Virus record (IMG/VR): IMGVR_UViG_3300004369_000685 | Coordinates: 1-36,823 of that record | Length of the DNA: 36,823 nt | Origin: a virus | Strand: one strand, 5' to 3' | Shown here: positions 33,084 through 36,823 of the stretch, piece after piece | How positions within the stretch are numbered: the stretch's first letter is position 1 | How the letters are laid out: every line of letters starts with the position of its first letter | Notes under the pieces: generated by a model | What the model saw: the letters and a program-made list of their open reading frames with translations, nothing else | Databases searched by the model: none | What the model was told of the DNA's origin: nothing | Position numbers and translations under genes: made by a program

Positions 33084-33524
33084 ATGAGTAGAGTTAAAAA
33101 ATTAACATTAGCAGTTGTAGGAATATTTTTTATACTTGCATTTTTATTTTCGCAAAAAATAAATGCTGATGATAATAAAATTATAGGTTATACTGAACAC
33201 GGTATTGCTGTTACTAAAAATGACATAGAGATTAAAAGTGTTAGAGTTGATTCTATCAGAAGTTGGAAATGGATAGAAGAAACAGATACATTAAGACTTA
33301 CACTTAACAGGAAAAAGCAAGTAGATGTAGAATTTTTTAATAGATGTTTTGATATGCCTTATGCTACAGGATTACAATTTAAACCGTGGGGTGGATTTAA
33401 CAGCATTGGAAAGGGAGATAGTATTACACCTATAAGTTGGTCAAATAGAACAGCACTATGGCCTTGTACCATAAAAAGAATAACAGAAGTTATTGAGGAG
33501 AAAGAAGATGGCAAAAAAGACTAA
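33084..33524 (+). CDS. periplasmic or membrane-anchored protein, DUF6491-like
   Basis: 146 residues. The basic N-terminus and the hydrophobic stretch LTLAVVGIFFILAFLFSQK form an N-terminal anchor or signal peptide. The rest has two Cys (FNRCFDM and LWPCTIKRI) and the layout of the DUF6491 family (a strand with 'I..W..', a first Cys, and a final 'C.I..I..V'). It is preceded by AGGAG and follows queE. It is the third envelope protein in the window. The end overlaps the next gene by 17 bases. Confidence 0.6.
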   Translation: MSRVKKLTLAVVGIFFILAFLFSQKINADDNKIIGYTEHGIAVTKNDIEIKSVRVDSIRSWKWIEETDTLRLTLNRKKQVDVEFFNRCFDMPYATGLQFKPWGGFNSIGKGDSITPISWSNRTALWPCTIKRITEVIEEKEDGKKD

Positions 33525-34032
33525 AGTACCTTTTAGTATGATGCCTGCTAGTTGGGGTCTTACCGGTAAGACTCGTGCAATAGCAGAAGCAGAATATTAT
33601 TACGAAGGGGAAGAATTAGAAGAAATACTAGCTCAAATAGAAGAAGAAACCGACGAAGATAAAGAGGTAGCCAAACTAAATGTTCAATTAAAAAATGGAA
33701 AAATAGGCAAGTATGAACATGAAAAAAAGATTGCGGAAATTAAAAAAGAGCCTTATGTAAATGTTCTTAAACTAGATGTGAATCCAGAAAATGCTAAAGC
33801 AGGATACATGGAATTAGATTGGAACGATCACTTTGTTAAGTTTCTACATGAGAATGGTTATACAGGTGAGAGCGACGAAGCAGTTGTAAATAAATGGTTT
33901 AACGATGTTTGTAGGACTGTCTTAATACAAGAGTTAGCAGATCAGGATTATGGATTACAAGAAGGAGAAAGGGTAGATGTCATCAGAACAACTGGAAACT
34001 CAGGCGAAGACAAAACTAGCAATCCTAGTTAA
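33508..34032 (+). CDS. conserved-type phage protein of unknown function
   Basis: 174 residues from the ATG at 33508, chosen for GAGGAG 7 bases upstream; an ATG at 33493 has no such site. The start (AKKTKVPFSMMPASWGLTGKTR) resembles conserved proteins of T4-like marine phages whose function is unknown. The middle is acidic and helical, with a likely amphipathic repeat. No enzyme motif. It overlaps neighbours on both sides. Confidence 0.7.
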   Translation: MAKKTKVPFSMMPASWGLTGKTRAIAEAEYYYEGEELEEILAQIEEETDEDKEVAKLNVQLKNGKIGKYEHEKKIAEIKKEPYVNVLKLDVNPENAKAGYMELDWNDHFVKFLHENGYTGESDEAVVNKWFNDVCRTVLIQELADQDYGLQEGERVDVIRTTGNSGEDKTSNPS

Positions 34033-34225
34033 GTCAATAGAGCCTGTAGTTGAAAAACAACTGCAAGAATTTACTCCTGCAGAAGTAGAGTATGTTTTAA
34101 GTAATTTTAGAAAATTTTTAACATATGATCTTACTAGAGATTTCGAGGCTACCAGAACTAAAAATTTGACAGAATCACCTTTTGATGCTATAATAAATGA
34201 CGATTTAGGGATTAACAATGAGTAA
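33977..34225 (+). CDS. small helical protein of unknown function
   Basis: 82 residues (MSSEQLETQAKTKLAILVK...), preceded by GGAG 9 bases upstream. It overlaps the previous gene by 56 bases in another frame and the next by 8, a pattern common here. A promoter for the next gene (34166-34194) sits within it. Function unknown. Confidence 0.6.
   Translation: MSSEQLETQAKTKLAILVKSIEPVVEKQLQEFTPAEVEYVLSNFRKFLTYDLTRDFEATRTKNLTESPFDAIINDDLGINNE
34166..34194 (+). promoter_or_regulatory. sigma70-type promoter for the RNase H gene
   Basis: TTGACA (34166-34171), 17-base spacer, TATAAT (34189-34194), inside the previous gene. The predicted +1 is about 34201, with AGGG before the ATG at 34218. Confidence 0.7.
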
Positions 34226-35210
34226 AAAGACATACATACTAGTAGATAGTTTAAACATGTTCTTCCGTGCTAAACATGTAGGCGGTGGAAAAGATATTGA
34301 CATGCGTGTTGGTATGGCAATGCACATTATGTTTAACAGCATTAAAAAAGTATGGAATGATTTTAAAGGCTCGCATGTAGTTATGTGTTTGGAAGGTCGT
34401 AGTTGGCGTAAAGACTTTTATGCACCTTACAAAGCAAACCGTAAAGTCACAATGGATAAAAGAAGTGTCAGAGAACAAGAAGATGATGAATTGTTTTTTG
34501 AGTCTTACAACGACATGGTAGAGTTTTTGGATAAACGTACTAATTGTAGTGTTATACAACAACACAATGCTGAAGCAGACGACTTAATTGCTACATGGAT
34601 ACAAGAACATCCAGAAGATAATCATGTGATTATAAGTACAGATAGCGACTTTTATCAACTACTTGCAGACAATGTAACACAATACAATGGCACAACAGAT
34701 CAGATAGTAAGTTTAGAAGGGTTTAAGAATGCTAAAACTGGTGAGTGGGTAATAGATAAAAAGACAGGTGAAAAGAAAATTCCGGTAGTGCCTGAATGGG
34801 TATTGTTTGAAAAATGTGTGAGAGGAGATAGCTCAGACAATATTTTTAGTGCATACCCTGGTGCAAGATTAAAAGGCACAAAAAATAAAACAGGTATTAC
34901 AGAAGCCTTCGAGGATAGGCACACAGGTGGTTATAATTATAATAACTTTATGTTACAACGATGGGTAGATCATGAAGAACAAGAACACAGAGTTAGAGAT
35001 GATTTTGAACGCAACAAAATACTTATTGATCTTACACAACAACCTGATGAAATAAAAGCAGAATGCAAGGAACGAATTGCTGAAGCAAAACAGCAACAAC
35101 CTAAATCTCAGGTGGGTATTTATTTTATGAAATTTTGTGCAAAGTACAATTTGCAGAGAATGAGCGAACACCCAAATGATTATGCAGAGTTTATGAATGG
35201 ACAATGTTGA
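34218..35210 (+). CDS. rnh: RNase H / 5'-3' exonuclease (T4 Rnh, FEN1 family)
   Basis: 330 residues, against 305 in T4. The PIN/FEN motifs are VDSLNMFFRA (first metal Asp), GRSWRKDFYAPYKANR (basic DNA-binding stretch), EADDLIA and STDSDFYQL (acidic metal ligands) and VRGDSSDNI (helix-hairpin region). In T4 it removes RNA primers from Okazaki fragments and acts with gp43 and the gp32 protein. It has its own promoter. The next small gene starts inside its last codons in another frame. Confidence 0.92.
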   Translation: MSKKTYILVDSLNMFFRAKHVGGGKDIDMRVGMAMHIMFNSIKKVWNDFKGSHVVMCLEGRSWRKDFYAPYKANRKVTMDKRSVREQEDDELFFESYNDMVEFLDKRTNCSVIQQHNAEADDLIATWIQEHPEDNHVIISTDSDFYQLLADNVTQYNGTTDQIVSLEGFKNAKTGEWVIDKKTGEKKIPVVPEWVLFEKCVRGDSSDNIFSAYPGARLKGTKNKTGITEAFEDRHTGGYNYNNFMLQRWVDHEEQEHRVRDDFERNKILIDLTQQPDEIKAECKERIAEAKQQQPKSQVGIYFMKFCAKYNLQRMSEHPNDYAEFMNGQC

Positions 35211-35439
35211 TCCTGTGGAAAAGGCAATCAGGCGAATATGTGATGAATGGCCTAGCGACCCTCATTGGATATATACTAGCCCAGATGGCAACAAAGTATA
35301 TAGGCAGATGAGGAACGATGTTTGCCCAGACATTTTTAAAAATGAAAAAGGCACACCAAACAAGCAGTTGCATTCAATAGGTGGAGTGGTTGTTGGAAAA
35401 GACGAAGACTATGGTAATAAGGAGAATAGAGCATGGTAA
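35197..35439 (+). CDS. 80-residue protein of unknown function
   Basis: Starts at an ATG within the end of rnh (overlap of 14 bases). Sequence MDNVDPVEKAIRRICDEWPSDPHWIYTSPDG has a normal amino-acid content, no signal and no motif. Its end overlaps the next start by 7 bases. Confidence 0.65.
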   Translation: MDNVDPVEKAIRRICDEWPSDPHWIYTSPDGNKVYRQMRNDVCPDIFKNEKGTPNKQLHSIGGVVVGKDEDYGNKENRAW

Positions 35440-35960
35440 AAACTAGAACTAAAACTAAACTACAACCAATTTCAGACGAAGCATGGCTAGTTACTCAAGG
35501 CCATAAACGAATTGGTATTTTAAATAAAGATGTGCAAAATCATTTTTTCTACATTAATGGTCAAGAAGCAGTATCTTTAAATGATGAAAAAGATGTAGAA
35601 GACTTTTTTGGTAATGCAGAAATTTTTACTAATCAAATTACAGAATCTGCAGTAACTCCAGACTCTTTTTATATAAAAGGACATCTTATTGATTATGAAA
35701 CACCTTATCCTTTAGATCCAGGTGAAGAAAATTATGATCCAGATGTTCCATTATATACTAAAACACCTGATAGCGATATTTACTATGCGGCAGGTTGGTA
35801 TTGTATAAACTTTGATAAGTGTTGGAAACATGGTCATAGTCCTAAATACAGCACATTAATTAAATATGGATTCAGAGGTCCATTTAAAACTGAGGACGAA
35901 TGCAAATTAGTTTTAAAGAAAATTAACAAAGAAAGGAAATTAAGTGAAAGATCTGGATAA
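35433..35960 (+). CDS. conserved-type phage protein of unknown function
   Basis: 175 residues, rich in Tyr, Trp and Asp, with GWYCINFDKCWKHGHSPKYS as the most distinctive part; this resembles conserved hypothetical proteins of T4-like marine phages. Cys and His residues here might bind a metal. No known enzyme motif. Its end overlaps the next gene by 17 bases. Confidence 0.7.
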   Translation: MVKTRTKTKLQPISDEAWLVTQGHKRIGILNKDVQNHFFYINGQEAVSLNDEKDVEDFFGNAEIFTNQITESAVTPDSFYIKGHLIDYETPYPLDPGEENYDPDVPLYTKTPDSDIYYAAGWYCINFDKCWKHGHSPKYSTLIKYGFRGPFKTEDECKLVLKKINKERKLSERSG

Positions 35961-36123
35961 GTTAAAACTTACCCTTAAAAATCTTTCAGATAAAGGACAA
36001 TCAGTAATTACATTAGATGTAAATTACTTATTAAATATTTTAGAAAACATTTCTAAGCAATCTCCAACTTCTAGACGTCCTAATATTGACTGGGTAGATG
36101 GAGGCAATTTTGCAGACGACTGA
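35944..36123 (+). CDS. 59-residue protein with a GTG start
   Basis: A GTG at 35944 follows AAGGAAA at a good distance and opens a frame (VKDLDKLKLTLKNLSDKG...) of 59 residues ending at 36123. The sequence is a charged helix, then a polar tail (NIDWVDGGNFADD). The tight overlaps with both neighbours support it; function unknown. Confidence 0.55.
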   Translation: MKDLDKLKLTLKNLSDKGQSVITLDVNYLLNILENISKQSPTSRRPNIDWVDGGNFADD

Positions 36124-36376
36124 ATTTAGATTACCTGAATGTTGCGGATATAATAAAGTATTTAAACATAATTGGGTTACTCCTGTATATGGCTTATCTG
36201 CAAATTTAATACCTGTTATACATAAAATTTGCAGGAAAAAATGGGGTTGGCATTTTATACCTAAAAAGGATATGAATTACTATGATGACAGGTGGTTTGA
36301 AAAACAAAATATGGTTTTGTCTTTTGAAAGCCAAATAGATCTCATTTTAGTTAAACTGTCAATTGATGTTCGATAA
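36110..36376 (+). CDS. small protein of unknown function, probable TTG start
   Basis: The frame opens with ATG at 36098, but no ribosome-binding site precedes that. A TTG at 36110 in the same frame lies 5 bases after GGAGG and gives an 88-residue protein (MQTTEFRLPECCGYNKVF...). I take the TTG as more likely, the ATG as second choice. The protein has a CC pair and several Trp/Lys residues (HKICRKKWGWHFIPKK), looking basic, but no family is recognised. The late promoter for glutaredoxin overlaps its stop codon. Confidence 0.6.
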   Translation: MQTTEFRLPECCGYNKVFKHNWVTPVYGLSANLIPVIHKICRKKWGWHFIPKKDMNYYDDRWFEKQNMVLSFESQIDLILVKLSIDVR

Positions 36377-36379
36377 ATA
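36372..36379 (+). promoter_or_regulatory. T4-type late promoter (GATAAATA)
   Basis: CGATAAATAAAAAA overlaps the previous stop codon and lies 24 bases before the glutaredoxin ATG at 36403, which has AGAGGA upstream. Confidence 0.65.
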
Positions 36380-36402
36380 AAAAAATAATAATAGAGGATA
36401 TT

Positions 36403-36633
36403 ATGAAAGTAGAAATTTACAGCAAACCAGCATGTCCTTTTTGCGTTCAGGCAAAAGCATTAGCAGAAAGAGAAGGTGCAGAATTAACATACAAAATGTT
36501 AGACGAAGATTTTAGCAGAGAGGAATTATTTGAAACTTTCCCAGGTGCAAGAACATTCCCACAAATCATTGTTGATGGCGAAAAAATAGGTGGTTTTACT
36601 GAGTTTAAATTACTAGTAGAGGCAAGTAAGTAA
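36403..36633 (+). CDS. grx: glutaredoxin
   Basis: 76 residues, thioredoxin fold. The active site CPFC is at residues 11-14, and TFPQIIVDGEKIGGFTE has the cis-Pro (P53 region) and the GG of the glutathione-binding loop. It reduces disulfides with glutathione; in T4-like phages such proteins serve the phage or host ribonucleotide reductase, and hence dNTP supply. No reductase gene is in the window. It has a late promoter, which is a little unusual for a nucleotide-metabolism gene. Its stop shares TAATG with the next start. Confidence 0.95.
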   Translation: MKVEIYSKPACPFCVQAKALAEREGAELTYKMLDEDFSREELFETFPGARTFPQIIVDGEKIGGFTEFKLLVEASK

Positions 36634-36823
36634 TGAAGGAATTAGGAATGGCTTTATTAGGCACCTTTGCAATAGCAATATTCTTTGGATTTAAAATATA
36701 CCCAGATTTAGAATACACGGGTTTTTCCAGTTCGGGTGCCTGTACAGGAGAATGCTACGAACAATATGTAGCACTTAACGGCACAGTTGTTGAAATAGAA
36801 CAACGTAAAAAAGAACTTGCTAA
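36633..36823 (+). CDS. membrane-anchored protein, 3' end missing
   Basis: Opens in TAATG with the previous stop and runs to the window edge (63 complete codons). The N-terminus MKELGMALLGTFAIAIFFGF is a membrane segment or uncleaved signal. Two Cys (GACTGECYEQYV) may form a disulfide outside the cytoplasm. The rest is a charged helix (TVVEIEQRKKEL). A spanin-type inner-membrane protein would look like this, but the call is not possible from a fragment. Confidence 0.65.
   Translation, partial: MKELGMALLGTFAIAIFFGFKIYPDLEYTGFSSSGACTGECYEQYVALNGTVVEIEQRKKELA

Noticed and set aside
1-36823. complete small circular genome, because both ends carry membrane/lysis-like fragments
   Set aside because: Terminase, capsid, portal and tail genes are missing, and T4-like phages have far larger genomes. 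The ends are truncated genes.

Overview
The window is a contiguous, AT-rich piece of a large T4-like (tailed, contractile-type) bacteriophage genome, most likely marine. The evidence is the T4 replication set (family B DNA polymerase gp43, sliding clamp gp45, DsbA-like protein, RNase H/5'-3' exonuclease), a T4-type lysozyme, long repetitive tail-fibre proteins, and many small overlapping genes of the kind found in T4-like phages of marine bacteria. The host is Gram-negative: the phage carries an outer-membrane lipoprotein (spanin-like) and two outer-membrane beta-barrel proteins. No photosynthesis genes are seen, so a heterotrophic host is more likely than a cyanobacterium. Terminase, head and tail-tube genes are absent, so this is only part of the genome.

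Layout. 1-377: end of an o-spanin-like lipoprotein. 506-3760: a large TonB-dependent receptor, flanked upstream by hairpins and downstream by a terminator. 3843-7906: dnaJ-like, clpA-like, an unknown gene and T4-type lysozyme in one operon. 7940-17167: late virion genes (a small virion protein, a collagen-like fibre, a second virion protein and a two-fold repeated fibre), most behind GATAAATA late promoters. 17214-17786: the only minus-strand gene, a possible 2OG-Fe(II) oxygenase. 17861-19191: HAD phosphatase and an OB-fold protein. 19195-19333: a structured, possibly non-coding stretch. 19377-19907: two small membrane proteins (holin candidates). 19909-26269: small genes, dsbA, gp43, gp45 and a TGT/DpdA-like gene. 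26278-30295: an outer-membrane DUF481-like protein, small genes, a cold-shock protein, a QueD-like T-fold protein, a glycosyltransferase and a sugar-nucleotide epimerase. 30331-33075: phosphoribosyltransferase, DUF465, folE, a DUF433-like gene and queE. 33084-36823: an envelope protein, small genes, RNase H, glutaredoxin and a truncated membrane protein.

How it fits together. FolE, QueE, a divergent QueD-like protein and a TGT/DpdA-like transglycosylase point to 7-deazaguanine synthesis and its insertion into phage DNA, a known anti-restriction strategy. The glycosyltransferase and epimerase could decorate DNA, the virion or the cell surface. DnaJ and ClpA-like proteins form a chaperone/unfoldase cassette; ClpA keeps an IGF tripeptide where ClpP docks, so it may redirect host proteolysis. 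Two promoter classes are visible: eight TTGACA-N16/17-TATAAT-like promoters before replication, metabolic and small genes, and GATAAATA promoters before virion, membrane and glutaredoxin genes. Several promoters put the predicted +1 on or next to an ATG, suggesting leaderless mRNAs.

No CRISPR array, tRNA gene or insertion sequence was recognised, and no stretch over 300 bases lacks a gene.
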